A stretch of DNA of 64,000 bases, taken from Rhabdornis inornatus (taxonomy: Eukaryota; Chordata; Aves; Passeriformes; Rhabdornithidae). The translations under genes and the position numbers were made by a program. The first letter of the stretch is position 1, and every line of letters begins with the position of its first letter. The DNA lies in contig VWZS01006719.1 of NCBI GenBank assembly GCA_013397075.1, positions 558,257-622,256 of the forward strand. Reading direction: 5' to 3'. Below the pieces are notes generated by a model. The model saw only the letters and a program-made list of their open reading frames with translations. It searched no databases and was not told the DNA's origin. Below, piece by piece: positions 1 through 13,900 of this stretch.

Positions 1-3000
1 GTGAGGCACCCACAGAGAATGGCAATAAGGGAGCACAAGGAGGAGAGTGCAGGACAGGGGTGTGCTGTCCCAGCCTGCAAGAGAGGGGCAATGAGCCCTG
101 TGAGCTGGACTCAGGCTGGGTGTCACAGGCACTACTTCCCTCACAGCTTGTTTTTCCCAGACTGTGGTTTGCCACCAGGTGAGAACCTCTCTCACCAAAT
201 CCACTTCTCAATCACAAGCATCCAGGGAAGGTACCAGAGGCTCCCTGTGCTGGGAGATGACACACAGATATTCCTTTGTTAAACAGGGACTTGTGTTCTG
301 CGCAGACTGAAGTGTGGTGTATCATGGAAACAGCCTGGATATTTTTAGATGTGAAAATGCATCAATACAGCAAATTGGGGCACAGAAAAGCCAACTAAGG
401 CAGTGTCCAGCAGTAATGCATGTTGAATGCACTAATTAAGAAATTGTACTAACTGAAGTGCCATTAGCTCTGCTCTAGCTGACACTGGTAGATGTATTCC
501 TGGCCAGGCTCACCCTCTTTACAATGGCTTGGTGTCTTCACTGTGCATCAGGCAGCCACCTCAGGAAAGGCAGCCCAGCTCAGCTCAAATAAAAGGCAAA
601 ACTTTAAAACAATATTGCCTATAAAAGTTGATTTTACTCCAGAGTAAAATCTTGAGTGTCAAAGCAGACCAGGGTCACCCTCAAAATGGCAAAGCAAAGG
701 ACAGGCATAAACCAGCAAAACATTTTTACTTTTAAAGTGTACTTTTAAAGAGTAGAGGAGAAAAGCAATTAATGGTAATGTCTGTATTTACTGCTCTGAT
801 TTTAACTAAACTTATTACTGTATAGGACAGCACTTATTTATTTGGATACAATGAAGTTCTGGCCAAGCACTGTTAAACACATTACAAATTTCATTAGGCA
901 CAATCCTGCAGAGGTTCCAAACTGCAATTCAGAGTTAGCAACGTGCTCCAGGATGAATTTGGCTCCAGACACAAGGGCTTCACTCAGCTCCTACAAAACT
1001 TGATGTGATGGGATTTGGAGCCCACTGGGACAAAAGTCACTGAGAAATGAACAAAACCTCAAGAAAGACAAGAAAATACTTGAAAATTAGTTTTCTGAGA
1101 CACTCACTTCTCACAATTCAGGTGTCAGCTCTTAATGACACGGTTGAGGACAGCAGAGGTGCTAATATTGATAACCAGAGTTTTAACCCATGTGCAAGAT
1201 CTCAGAGGACTGAGGACTTTTTGTTTCAAAGGCTCTCCACAGCCCATATTTATCACCAATTTAGAGAAAAGCAGAACATTGATGGGATCAGCAGTTGCTG
1301 TCATATGTTTCTTCTGGTGAAATTAAATGCCAGGCCATTGAACTCCATGAGGACACTGATTTGAAGTCAATGTTACAAAGAATTTACCTTAGGGCCACTG
1401 AGTAAGCACATTTGGCTGTGGATAACTAGACACACAGGAGAGTGAGTCCCTATGTACAAGTAATAATAAAATATCTACATAGCTCATTTTAATTATGCCA
1501 AGTACAGCATGAAGAGACCGTGAAGAAACAAGCACAATACTACGCTGTTAAAATATACAAAAGGACAGAAAAATAGGAAAAAAGAAAAAAAGAAGAGGAG
1601 GAGCACCCAAGCCTTTTGGAGAAAAAATACCTGGTTTTAGACCTCTTAAAATTAAAAGGTGTGGAAGAAAACAGAGACCTTTTCTCCTCTCAGTGTCACT
1701 TGTACTATAGTAACTGTGAAATCTCACCTAGGATAAAACTGGTATTTCTACTAAAATAGGAGAATGTAGACTCTAAGAACGATGAGGAACAAGGCACCCT
1801 GTATCTTCTGTTCAGGTTCCAAATATAAAAATTTTCCTCCCCACTTCGTTCTTTTCAACCATAAGCCAAACAATCTTATGATAAATTATTTGGATGATGT
1901 TTTGTTTTCTGACCACTTTTTAAAAATAAAACTTGTATAAATATCAGGATCCCTTTGATAGTAAATCCCCTCTAAATTCCCCCAAGTATCTTCTGGTCTT
2001 GAAGCACCATTGGATCACTTGGGGATGGATCAACATGACAACAATTTCATTGAGCATGACAGTGATTTCACCAAGGAATTGCAACAAACTGAGACACTCC
2101 TAATCAGGGAGTGGGAAATGCAGACGAGGAGATGTCCCCTCCTAATCCAGATCTCTTTGGATGTGGAAAAAAATCCTCAATTTTTTTGTGGTGGGGCCTT
2201 GAGGGAACTGCCATGGTAGAGCCCTGGCTGCTGAGCTCCTGCCAGCCCAGGGCACCAGAAAGGTTCCTCTCAATGCTACTCAAAATAAGAGCTGTGCAAT
2301 TTCCTCCACAAAGTGACATTAAAGTCTGTGGCTTTCAACCCCATTTCAGACACATATAAAACTGAAATGCGAAATTTCACTGAAATAAAACCTGGGGAGC
2401 TGGCCAGGCTTACCTAGGAGTTTTGTAGCCAGCTAGGATGTCCTTGAAGCCCAGCAGCTCATTTTTTCCCCCAGAAAGTCCAGGAATAAACACACCAGAC
2501 CCCTTTCTTTGGGGTCAGGGTAAATCCAGATGCTACAGAAGTAACGACCAACCACTTCAATTCTGCAACATCTACAAGTATCTCCTAGAGGCAGCAAAGA
2601 CAACTACTTTTACATTCTTACAGGCCTTTTTTCTCTCATTTGGTTCATGTAGAGTATAATTTGAGATGTTGTTGTTTCACTTTTTCCCAGGTGCAAATAT
2701 TTGGTTCCGTTTTCATTGCTCCTTGTCCCTTATCTTTAATATCATATAAATAGAAGCCTGCAGTTTCCCCATCTACAAATACACGAAGATTAATTTGCAT
2801 GCTGAAAGCTTAAATCAAATATTTTAAACTGGATATGGATAAAACAATAATCCACTTCTGGGCTGAAATCCAAACAAATAAATAAAATAGATTTCACATG
2901 AAAGCAATAAACAATAGCAACGCCAATTACTCATTAGAATTCCTGCTCTGCAGACATGACTGACAAATACTTTATAAAAGTAATGAAAGTAAGAATAAAA

Positions 3001-6000
3001 ATCTCAAGCCATCAAACTGTCATTGCTGTTCAAAGTTTCCTCCTCATCTAGGCTGTGTTGATGTCTGCTCCACAAACACCTGGAGCTCTGAAGCACCTAG
3101 GGGTTTGTAAACACTGAAATCAGCCTATGCGATGGGAAGGGAATCAAAGCATTTCCATCTAGATTCTAATTCACCTGTAAGACAGCAAAATGTCACGGCT
3201 CATGGTTTTTCTCAGCCAGCAACAGCATTTCTTTTAAAGTTGTATGTGTATGTGCTGCAGATACCCAGCTTTCCGTGGGGATGGAGCGGGAGGGTTTAAG
3301 TGCTGCTCTAAGCAAGCAATTACCAACAAGAGTCACCGTGACTCACACACATCCCCACATGTGAGTCACAGCTCCTCCTCTGCTCCACTACTCCCTTCCA
3401 AGATCCGAGGGAGGCGATTCACTCTCTCTCAGTAATTACGGAAAACAGCCAGGCTGGGCATTGCCAATCTGTAGTATTCAAATATTATGAGTCAGCCCCT
3501 TTCCCCTCCCCAAAGTCAGGTGGCTGGCTTAAAAAGTCACATAGTCTTAAAAATATTAAGTCTGTGGGAATTTTTTTATATTCGCTTTTTGATGGTTATT
3601 TTGAGCTAGTTTAAACGCACGCCTTTCCCTCCCACCTCCTCTCTTCCCTGCTCTCCTGCAAAATCAAAGGCAAGATTCTCACGTATTGACTCGATTTCGT
3701 ACTTCAGAAAAGACACTTCATTATACATCACACAGGGCCAGACCATGAGAGGTGTCACCATGGGGAGAGAAGGGTCACCTTCCATGGTCCTTGAACAAAC
3801 ACTGATTGAGCTAGGAAGACAAAAAATTCAGTCCAAATTTGAAATTTTTTTGTTCTTCACCGCCTCAATGCTCTGCTGAAGGATATTTATCTCTGAATAT
3901 TTAGCTGCAATAGCAGGCACCATATCTCGCTATATGTTGGTTTTGTGGATGATGGGGGAATTTGTTCCAAGCCCCCAGCAGCAGGAATACGCAGTGAGCA
4001 GTGGCTGTCACCTGTGAAATCTCACTCAGATCTTAGAGCCTCCACAGGTACCATTTAAATTTTCAGCAGCTCCTGTGCCCTCTCTGCCTGGGATGCCACC
4101 TCACAGCCAAAACACATTAACACAGGTAGACCTCAGAAGCCCCTAAGCCAAACCACAGAGTCACTCACCCCACTGAGTGACCCTGTGACACTACAGGGAC
4201 ACGAGCAGAGACCAGACCTGCTCCACCTCCATGCAAAACCCACCCAAGCCTGCAGATCCTCACAGAGCAGCACTGCAGATCCTCTCTGCAGCCCAGCCAG
4301 GGCCAAATGGCCAGATGGGATTTTTGGCCTCCAGCCTCAGCTTGGTCTCCAGCTTAATGAAGTCAGACCTAAAAGCTATATATTGGAGGGGTTATTCAGA
4401 ATGTATGTGTACAAGGGGGATGAGTACCCAAAAGAGCATCTCTGCAGCAGGTAACTGCCTTTTGGAGTACCTGCCTTTAGGGGTGTTCATCTCAAAGACA
4501 TCCATAAGACTTCTTGTAGCCTGGCAATGCAAACCCCTCCCTGGCTGCTCTGGAATATCTCTCTACATGGCAGAGCTCAAAGCAAGCCTTTGCTGCCCAG
4601 GGCTGCAGGAATCTGGAGCTTTGATCTCCTCAGAGGTCAGAGCTGGTGCCCAAGGGGCTGCACTCCAGTGTGGGGACCCATCCCTGCTGCCTGCAGCACT
4701 GGGGCACACGTGGGCTGCAGGGCTCAGGGAACAGAGCTGGGGTGTATCTTCATACAGAAAATACAGGAAAATGCAGGCTCGGGAAGGGAGGCAAGACATG
4801 CTGATGCTGTTCCCATTAAAAGGAAAGAAATCCAGTATTCTCTTGAAACAATGTTTGTTTGCTTTTTAAACAAAGCCAGAAACTACAGAACCACTGCTTC
4901 TTCTCTTTCTCCAGGTTTCCACCCAGGATCCTGACTCAGTCTGTCCTGAAATGCTGTTGCAAAAGTGGATTGAAACCTCTGGTCGGGTGAACTGTTACCC
5001 TTTAAACACACAGTACATACCAGGGCTTTGTGAGCTGCTTAGCAGCAGTTTCTTTTCTTTCTATTCACAAGAAGTTTTCCTATTCTGCAACCCTCATATC
5101 CTGAGGAAGTGGCAGACCCTTTGAGCAGAACAGAATTTTCCTTATTCTAAACAAAAATCTTTACCAGCTGTCAGATGAAAGCAGCTCTTTTTCCATTTCA
5201 TTATTGGGATCATAAGATAACATTCTCTTCTGAGAGTTTTACCCCCAGGTTCAGGCTTGTTCTCCTGAAGTTTTGGTGTCCTTCCACTAAAAGTGGAAGA
5301 GAAACCATACAGATGTAGAATCTTATAAATAGAAATCAAGGAAAATCATACAAATACAAAGAAAAAACTTGCCACAGTGCTCTGTATACTTTTATATTGT
5401 CAACTGAGCACTGTAAGGTACAATTAATACACCAATCAAGACAGACCACTCCTTAGAAAAAGCAGACTATAATACACTTCTAAACAATTTGCCTCATCAA
5501 TGACATTTTTGAAGGAACAAATAAGAACAACCTCTCATAAGTGCTTAAGACTTCAGAACAATGACTCTTAAAAATAAAAATCATGTTGCTACATGAATTT
5601 CAATAGATACAGCCACCAGCTCTTCCAACTGGACTTTTGTAGTCACTGTACCAGGACACATTTGTGACTAAGTTGTAGTGAACAAGATGTTCTCAAATCC
5701 ATGAATAAATAAAACAATTTAACAATAGGGTAAACATTAAACCCATTTGGTGGGCTGAGAATGAATATTCTCCCATATTTCATTCCCAATGACTCACACA
5801 GTCCAGTATTCTTTAGCAAAGACTATGTTGGCAATTTTTAGCCCACCTCCCCAAGGCATTGTCTTGCTGTCAGAAGTTTACCATAAATCCCAACTGTCCA
5901 ACTTGCTCTCATCAATGTCAGAAAAAACACCCTGAGAATTTTTCCCCCTGCAGAGAACCCTTTGCATTCTCATCCTAGAAATCCTTGAATCTCTTCTTTC

Positions 6001-9000
6001 AGCAGTATCAGTAAAAAAATAATAACACTGAAATCCTATAGTAGATAGTTTTAATGTCCTGCTGAGCCCTACATGAATCAAGTCACCAGCTGCACTCAGG
6101 CTCCACTCCCAGTTCATCAGTGTTGCTCACAACTATTGCAAATAAACTAAGCAAGTAATTTTGGTTTTTGGATTTCAAATACAACCATAAACACCCTCAC
6201 CTCTAATATCCCTCCTGATCCCCACCATGCCTATCACAGAAGTCTGGCCTGCATTGTGACATGTGGAATACGAAGGAAAAGCAGAACACTTCCTTTTTCC
6301 TCACAGTTCTCCTTTTTCTCCCAAGGAGTTGCTCCCAAGGTGGGGGCAGGTCTCAGTAGCCCACTTGTTTCCCAGTGGAAAGAAAAGCTGAGACAAATCA
6401 AGTGTTTCTTGGGTGCAGTTCTGCTCATTTACCACAAAAGGAAAAAAAAGAGTTATAGCACAATTCTGCTTTCTCAACACACAGGTAGAAAACCCCAAAC
6501 AATAAGGATTCCTTTCCAGAAATCCAAGACTCCCTTCCCAGCAAGCACTATTCCCACTATTGCTCCTGCCTTCCTCCTGGGCTAAAGCACTGCCTTTCTC
6601 TCTTTTTGCAGTGTTTCTCCTTAATTTTTTTACTTCTCAAAAAGATGGAAGGATATACCATTAACAAGTCAAACCAGAGTTTGCAATTAATCTACAGGAA
6701 AACCCGTGTCCATTTGGCTCTGTTGCTCATTAGTTTTGCACAGCTCATTGCCTTGGGTGCCAGCTGGCTCTTGTTCCATCCATCACCACACAAAGGAGCA
6801 CTTAATTGGTCTTTGTATTTACCATAAATGAAAGAGGTGAGTATATCCATCACCACTAAGCAGCACTGCAAATAAACAAAACACACAACCCCCATAACAG
6901 TGGCCATTAATACCTCCAAGCAAAGCAGTATTAAGCCCTTTTTCATTTTGAAAGCATTAACAACACAATCACTAACTAATTTTAGTTATTAATGTTTCAG
7001 TCCCACAAGATTTATGAAGGGTCACAAGGTCCTACAGCAGTTTTATATACCTGGGTACAGTAATCCAAAAACAATACCACATTTTTAATGCTGTACAGCA
7101 TTTCATAATCATAATCCAAATGTCAGTCAACTACTTGACTTTACATACGACATTACTAAAAGATTAAATATTCAGGAACATTAATTTTTTAAAAAAAAAA
7201 TATGTCACAAAAGCTGTACTTGATAATTTCGAGGGGTTTGTGGGGCTTTTAATCAAATAAAATGTTGGTACTTTTTCAAGGAATAAATCATTGTAGTTGT
7301 ATAGTTTATGCAGGCAATAAGAAATACTGCTTAGCATTCAGGGCAATAATAAATGATATGAAATGAAGTACCATAGAAACTTGTGCTCACAGCATATAAA
7401 TAATAAAGAATTCTTATGGTCTGAAACTTGCAAACTCCAAAGTCAGAAAATGTCCTCATTGCTGAAAATATGGCCAGGTGAAGATTTTTTTTTTGCTGGT
7501 ATTGTGAGTTTCGCTTGTTATTCCAAGGATTTAAGAATTCTTGGACTCTCCAGGCCTACACCTATGTGTGTCCATAATCTCCTTTATCAGATGTCTAAAG
7601 GAAGGTACAGCCTAATTTGCATGTCCTGGACTCTTCTGGCAAATCCCCAGTTGAAGATAAATTGCCATCAGTCACTTTTCTCTTTGCAAACCCAGGTGCT
7701 TGGCCAGTCTGTTTGCTCCCATCCAGGTAGCAAAAGGAAAGTTTGGTTTTTCAGGAATAAATTTACACCAATTGTAGCCTTACCCTAAGTAAATGCTCCA
7801 ACTTTTCTCTAAAAAGAAACTCAAAGTAGTAAATCACCAGCTTCTCAGGACACAGTGGCAGCAATGAATGACTTGATTGTCTGTCCAAACTAAACACAAC
7901 AAGTCAGGTTTGGAGTGTCTTGAAAGGCTGGTGGTAAAACTTAGATTCGTTGTGCCACATGTCCTCACCAATCTCAGTAAAATATCATCACCATGCTGGA
8001 ACTTCACACTCTCAGTGTAAAATTAACAAGCAAATTAAAAATCCAGCATTTAAAAACCTCTCACAAATACAGCCACTTTCATTTCTCCTTTTCTCTTTTT
8101 AAGAAAGAAAGAGAAAATACATTTTAAAATTAAAAAAATAACAACCTGTAACGTAATTGGAAAACAAAGCAGCTGGAAAAATCAATGCAGTATTAGGATC
8201 TCATTGGAAGAAAGTAGGTAAGATCTGCAAATGTTCATGAACAGGGTCAATTTTTTAAATCCTTAACAAAACTGAGCTTATCTACCATCCCTCTGCCTCT
8301 GATCTCAGTCCCCCGTTACTCTCAGTGACAGCCACTGCAAGGAAGTGTCATGAAGATACAAAACATGAATCTATATTGATTTTTCCTCTCAATACTGAGA
8401 GTATTCTCCCTGGAAGAAGGTATAGAAAAACACATGTAACACCAATATTAGGTTATCCTGAGTTTAAATTAGAGGCACCAAAATTGAAGGCCATATCTTC
8501 AGCTGTCAAAAATGAAAGCCAATATATCCATGCTGATTTTCAGCAGCCATCAGCCTAGCCCTATGCAATTATTCCTGGCAGAGTCATTATAAATATTGAT
8601 TTTTAATTGAATAGACCTATAATTTGTCTTCCAGCTTCATACAGAGACATATATACACCTTGGAATACTTTCTTTTGTTCCTGCTTTTCCAAAATGGAGT
8701 CCTTAGAATTATTATATCCAAAATATTTTTTATTGCAGAGAAATCTGAAAGTCAAAGCTCCACTTGGATTCATTTGTCAATGCAAAATAATAAAAATAAA
8801 TCAAAGTTCAGCTATCACAGCAGCAATCATTTTTAAAATGCCTCCTTTTAGCTTCAGGTTATATTCCTTCTTTATGCTCAATGGCACAGGAAAGTTGCCA
8901 GTTAAATTATTGGCCTGCACATTGCCTTTGCTAAAGTTTGTGTGACTGTACTGAGTTCCTGAGCAGTTATGCTCCTCTTCCAACAAAAGGAGAGAAATCT

Positions 9001-10000
9001 GGTTTTGCTTTATACTGCATATAATTCGAAGTTTATTTTACTTGATTCAGTAGATTACTTTTGGCAAAAAAAACTTGGAGAATGCCTTTTCAAGGAACAC
9101 AATTTCTACAAACTCCTCCTCAGTTTTTCTGTTACAAGGGAGACGTTAGTACTATGTGATATTTAACAAAGCACTTTGTAAGCATTCATTAATCATGCAG
9201 TGCCCCTGAGAGGCACATTATGTAATGTTTAATCTGCTCAGCTGAGCCTGTAAGCACAAGAAACCTCTCAAAATTTTATCAGCTTTACAATAAGAAGAGA
9301 TGTATTTTGAGCACCATCAGTAAAAGCAACTGGTCGCTCTCTGTCCTCCAGGTCCCTCCACCAGCAGCAGATTTGCCCCAGTGTAACAGAGCTGTGCTCA
9401 GTCACAGAACTGATGCACTTTTTGCTTCCAAAAGCCACTGCAGAATTTTAAATGCAGTTTCTGTGTGCCCAGGGGCTGATTTCCAAAGGCACTGACCCTT
9501 CCCAGCCACGTCCCTGCTAACACATCACACACCATGGGGAGAAGAGGAGCCCGAGCAGTGCAAAGATCAAAACTCAGCCCCACGTCCCCTTCTTGCTGAG
9601 AAACAAGAGCTCTGTGCAGAAAAAGGACACACCACAGGTGCCCACGGGTGGGTCATCCACGGGCTGCCTCTTTCCACACTGCCAGTACACACATCTTGTA
9701 GCTAAACCTCCCTAAACTCTGCAGCAAACCCCTTTTCTCTCCTTACCTTGTGCAGGACCAGCCAGTCCTGACCCTGCACCAATGTTAGTGCAAGCTCTGA
9801 AGAAAAATCCATCCTTGGGAAACATTAAATGGGAAAAGAAGGCAGCTCTGAGCCCTAGACACAGACTCCCCCTTGCCTGTATCAAATAAGGTCCAAAAAT
9901 AATGATGCATTAATTAATACACTGTTTTAAAGAATTTTTACTCAATATTCATATTTAGTGACTGAAACAGAAAAGGCAGGGATACAGAATTCACAAAAAA
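1..10000. other. Non-coding region, far downstream of NPTX2
   Basis: Only short open frames (under about 215 codons) with no recognisable protein and no phase-compatible splice-site series. Besides the AP-1-type cluster at 3.3-3.5 kb, I see short A/T runs and a purine/pyrimidine hairpin at 8089-8117. No RNA gene was found. Confidence 0.6.
3330..3494. promoter_or_regulatory. Cluster of AP-1-type sites, possible distal element
   Basis: TGACTCA at 3339-3345 and TGAGTCA at 3362-3368 and 3488-3494 are all exact AP-1 (TRE) consensus sites within 165 bp. The first lies in a perfect inverted repeat (GAGTCAC-C-GTGACTC, 3330-3344). Fos/Jun-family factors bind such sites. Enhancer function, and any link to NPTX2 some 35 kb away, is inference only. 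Confidence 0.35.
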
Positions 10001-10874
10001 AAAAAATCACAGGAAAGAACTCCTTTGCATCTTTTGTTTTATATCTTTCTTTTAAACATGCATTAACATTTTATTAAATGGTATAAAAACCTCCTCTTTC
10101 CTTTCCTCCTTACTACCAGCAGAAAAACTGTACATTCACAATATTTTTGCTTTCATCACAGTCAACAGATACTTTGAAATCACCCTGACAGGGGAATATA
10201 AATTACATTTGTGCAGGAACTTGAAGGAAGTCAGTCTCTGACAGCACCTCTGGAGATGAGTCATTTGTAGTGCCGTAGCCACCCGAACCCCTGCTCTAAA
10301 ACACACAGAGCTGTTCTCAGTGCCCTTTAGACATGGCCCTTCTCTGCCCAAGATGAGTGCAGGAAATAAATAAAGGCAGATCACCTTGTGACTCATAGAC
10401 ATAATGCAGCCCAAAAATATTCAGATTTTCTAGTACATAGGCCAGCTCTAATCAAATTCATCAGCACATACCAATGAATTAGGGTTCAACACTAAGACCA
10501 CAATAAATCTAGTGAAACTGCTTCCAATCAAGCTGGTATCCAGCTGGATTTTTCTTTTCTGGCAAGAGCCAGGTTAAGCAGGATTGTGCTCAGTGGTGTC
10601 CTGCAGCAGCAGCCTCTGAGGAGTGAACAGGGAGCAGAGGAGGGAGAGGAAGGTGAGAGTGAAGCACAGAGACAGGCTCAGCAGCCACAGCAATGGCTCT
10701 GCAGGGAAAGGGGCAACTCCTTCACGTGCACAACCAGGAAAACTGAAGGGCTCAGGGCACTGCCAGAGCTCCCTGCAGAGATCTCAGATCCTGCTGCAGG
10801 CAAGAGCAGGGAAAACCCCTGGAACAGGACTGGGCTCCCCAGAGCAATGAGCACCTGAGAGCAGAGCCACCCCC

Positions 10875-10929
10875 AGGGGAGGAGAGGGAGAGGGAGAGGG
10901 AGAGGGAGAGGGAGAGGGAGAGGAGGAAA
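10875..10929 (+). repeat. Purine-only (GGGAGA)n tract
   Basis: This is a 55-base pure purine stretch. At 10886-10918 six GGG runs are separated by AGA, a period-6 microsatellite that fits the G-quadruplex or triplex-forming pattern. No gene is nearby. Confidence 0.9.
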
Positions 10930-13900
10930 CTGCCGAAGGTCTGCAGTGGGGACAGGGTGGGAAGCACTAAGTGGAGCCTACAGCCTGTTCCTTCCCTTCT
11001 GCACACACTTAGCTAGTGTTTTTTACCAAAAAACAATGGACACCCTGTCTCTAAAGCACTGCTTCCTAACATATGTGCACATGGTTCAGGATCAGGGGGT
11101 CCCTTCAGCTATTACACCTTTCTGAAAATTGATGGAGATATACTGAGCTGCCTTTTGATACAAACATCAAACTTAAATAATTCCTGATTTAGAAGTGGAC
11201 AACTGCCTTCATTCCACAGTGCATACAGCTTTCTGAGAAATAAATTGTCACCTCTATGCTCTCTCCATTTTTAATATTCCCCCCTGCTCTCCCAGTTCTC
11301 AGTATTTCAGTTCCACTACACAAGAAGTTTCTTTGCCACTTGTGTTCTCTCTATTACCATGAATCTCTATGTAGTCTTTAAAACTTCCATTTTAACCAGT
11401 TATCTATTTCAAAATGTCTTCCTCTGTAGAGCACAAAGCTCTTTTAAACACATATTGTATAGTTATGCATCTGCTCCCTGTATTGCTTTTATTATTATCT
11501 GGTACATTCAGGCAAAAGCTGGACAATAGAATTAAGCTATCAAGACAACAGAGGTGTGTATTTAAAGCCTGCTATCTGTTCTACCAGGCTTTTAAAAAAT
11601 AAAAATCAGCAGGTTCACACTCATGCACTAGTTATAAGGGTTTCTGCAGCTCTCCTTCTTGAAAGGATCTATTTAAATGTTGTATGACATCTATTTTCTC
11701 CCTGGGAATATCTTTGTAGTGTTTCATCTTCTTTTGCCATCAAAAAAAAAAAAAAAGCTGGCTATGCTGCAAACCACTGGAGATTGCTTATTCTCAGGCT
11801 CCCTGGCAGCTGCTGGCTGGTTTCACGTTTTCTGACATCACTGAATCCTAGCACCCTTTTTACCATTATTCAACAGAAAGTTCTGTGAAATAGCTTAGGT
11901 TTTGCTCAGTTTCTTGAATTCTTATTGTTCATTCATCACTACATGACACCAGGGAGCAGCTGGCAATTAGCAAGAGCAGGAAATGAGGACACCTGAGCTT
12001 TAATCTCAGCCTGACACTGGCACTCAGCAGGGGCACATTCTTTGGGGCAGGTCTGGGAAGGGTTTCTACAGTGCCAATGGTTTGTTTGGCAGGGGCTGTG
12101 CTTTAAAAAACTCACTGGAACAGTGGAAAAAATATGAACCTGGAGTGTCCTCTTCTCAGAGTACATCATGTGAGGTCCTTGAGATCAGACATACCACAAT
12201 GCTGACTCACAGTTATGCCACCTTTTCAGAGAAGAAAAAGAAATAACATAGCCATTTATGCAAATATCTCTGTAAATTCTAGAGGCTGCATGACTGCCAT
12301 CTATGCCTTTAGCATAAAGAGCACTTGCCCACATTACAGTCAAGCTGCCTCCTTGTTTAAATAATTTATGGTAAGCCTGAAACACAAGACTTGGGGAATG
12401 GAGGTTGACCCGAGTTTAAAGCAAGATACGATTCTATAATGCTGAATAGGGGAGAAGTGAAGAACTTGTGACCAAATACAAAATATCAGATCACAGGGGC
12501 CCAGCTCCTGTACCAGCGAGCAGGTTCTGCACTGGGTAGGGGCACCTCAGCAGGGGCTGCAGGGTTATACCTTAACAAGCAGCCACTGCCCTTCTTCCCC
12601 CTGCTATTTTCCTGTGCTCACACAGACACAGCTGTGGAGAAGAAGGCTCTGTCCCAGGGGAGCATCCCTGGAGCCCCACAGGCTGGATCCTGCCCCACCC
12701 CATGCCAGGCACTCCCCCTCTCCCAGCTCAGCCCATCCCTCCCACGCTGGCACTGCTGTGGGTCAGAAATGCCACCCACCCAAAGCCTCCCAGCCCTGCA
12801 GGACCAGCCCCACGGCTCCCACCCTGGACCCCACTTCAGAAACCCGTGTCAGAGATCACCCACAGTGCCAGCAGCCATTCATTTCCACAATCACTGTTTT
12901 TTCACTAGAGAAACACTTTTTCTTCAAAGTGCTATACAGCAAGATTTTCTAAATTGGAGCTCTGGGACTGGGAGATCTCTTTGGTCATGGTAGCAGTGAC
13001 AGAATACAAATGTGTCCGTTTCCCTGAGAGCAATTCGGGTACCAGCAAAGGAGAATGTCTGCTGGTGTGTCTGCTTATTTATTCCCCTTTCCCCCTCCTT
13101 TTCTTCTGTGCTGTTTGCACAACAGAACAGAGTGGTGTTGAACAGAATGGTATTATATGATATAATGTGTTACAATAAGCAGTCTGCAAAGAAAAACATC
13201 CTTGCTTTAAGAGATCACTTCCAAATTGTATAAGATGTGGCAGTGGATGTGCAGAAGCAGATTAACCACTGGGAGAGAAAAGCAACCCACTTCACTTACA
13301 GACTCAAATTACAAATATACCTTTCAGCATTTCATCTGGTGTTTGTATATACACTCACAAAAGCCTCACAGTAAACTGGAATGCAAAACCTGTTATTAAA
13401 TATACAAGCCCTCAGAAAATAATATTTCAGGCCATGGAACAAAAAAACCCCAGCAACTAGAATGTGGAGAAACAAACCTAATTTCCTGAAGCCTGCCTCG
13501 CTTCAGCCTTGCCCAGACTTTTTCTGCTCTGGGAACCTGCTGAGCTCAGCAAGGCTCTCTGGAGAACACCACTGCCCCTGACTGGGGTGGTATCAGTCAG
13601 AAAGAAAAGGATTTAAATGCTACAGTCAGGTAGGTCTATAACAGCCAAGGGAAGATGTCCCATTACCAGCTGTCCCAACTAAAGCAAGTTCACCAGAAGG
13701 GAGCAACCAGTTCCCAATTGCACAAGACATCAAAAAAGAGAGGGGTGAAATTCAGTGCAGCTGAACTGCAAACGCAGAGGAGACCCTGCAGGATTTGTGG
13801 GGACCAGAGATTTGGTGTTCATTCTCACCCTGAACTTCTCACCCCACCCCAAGAGAGTTGCTCCCACAGTATGAATTAAGGATATGTCAAAACTCTGTGT

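Noticed and set aside
4231..4869. 212-codon plus-strand open frame
   Set aside because: The second overlapping frame at 4527-4934 is equally open and neither gives a recognisable domain. The local sequence is CA/CT-rich, which lowers stop frequency.
8089..8117. Pyrimidine/purine hairpin (TTTTCTCTTT ... AAAGAGAAAA)
   Set aside because: Low-complexity composition makes such pairing likely by chance.
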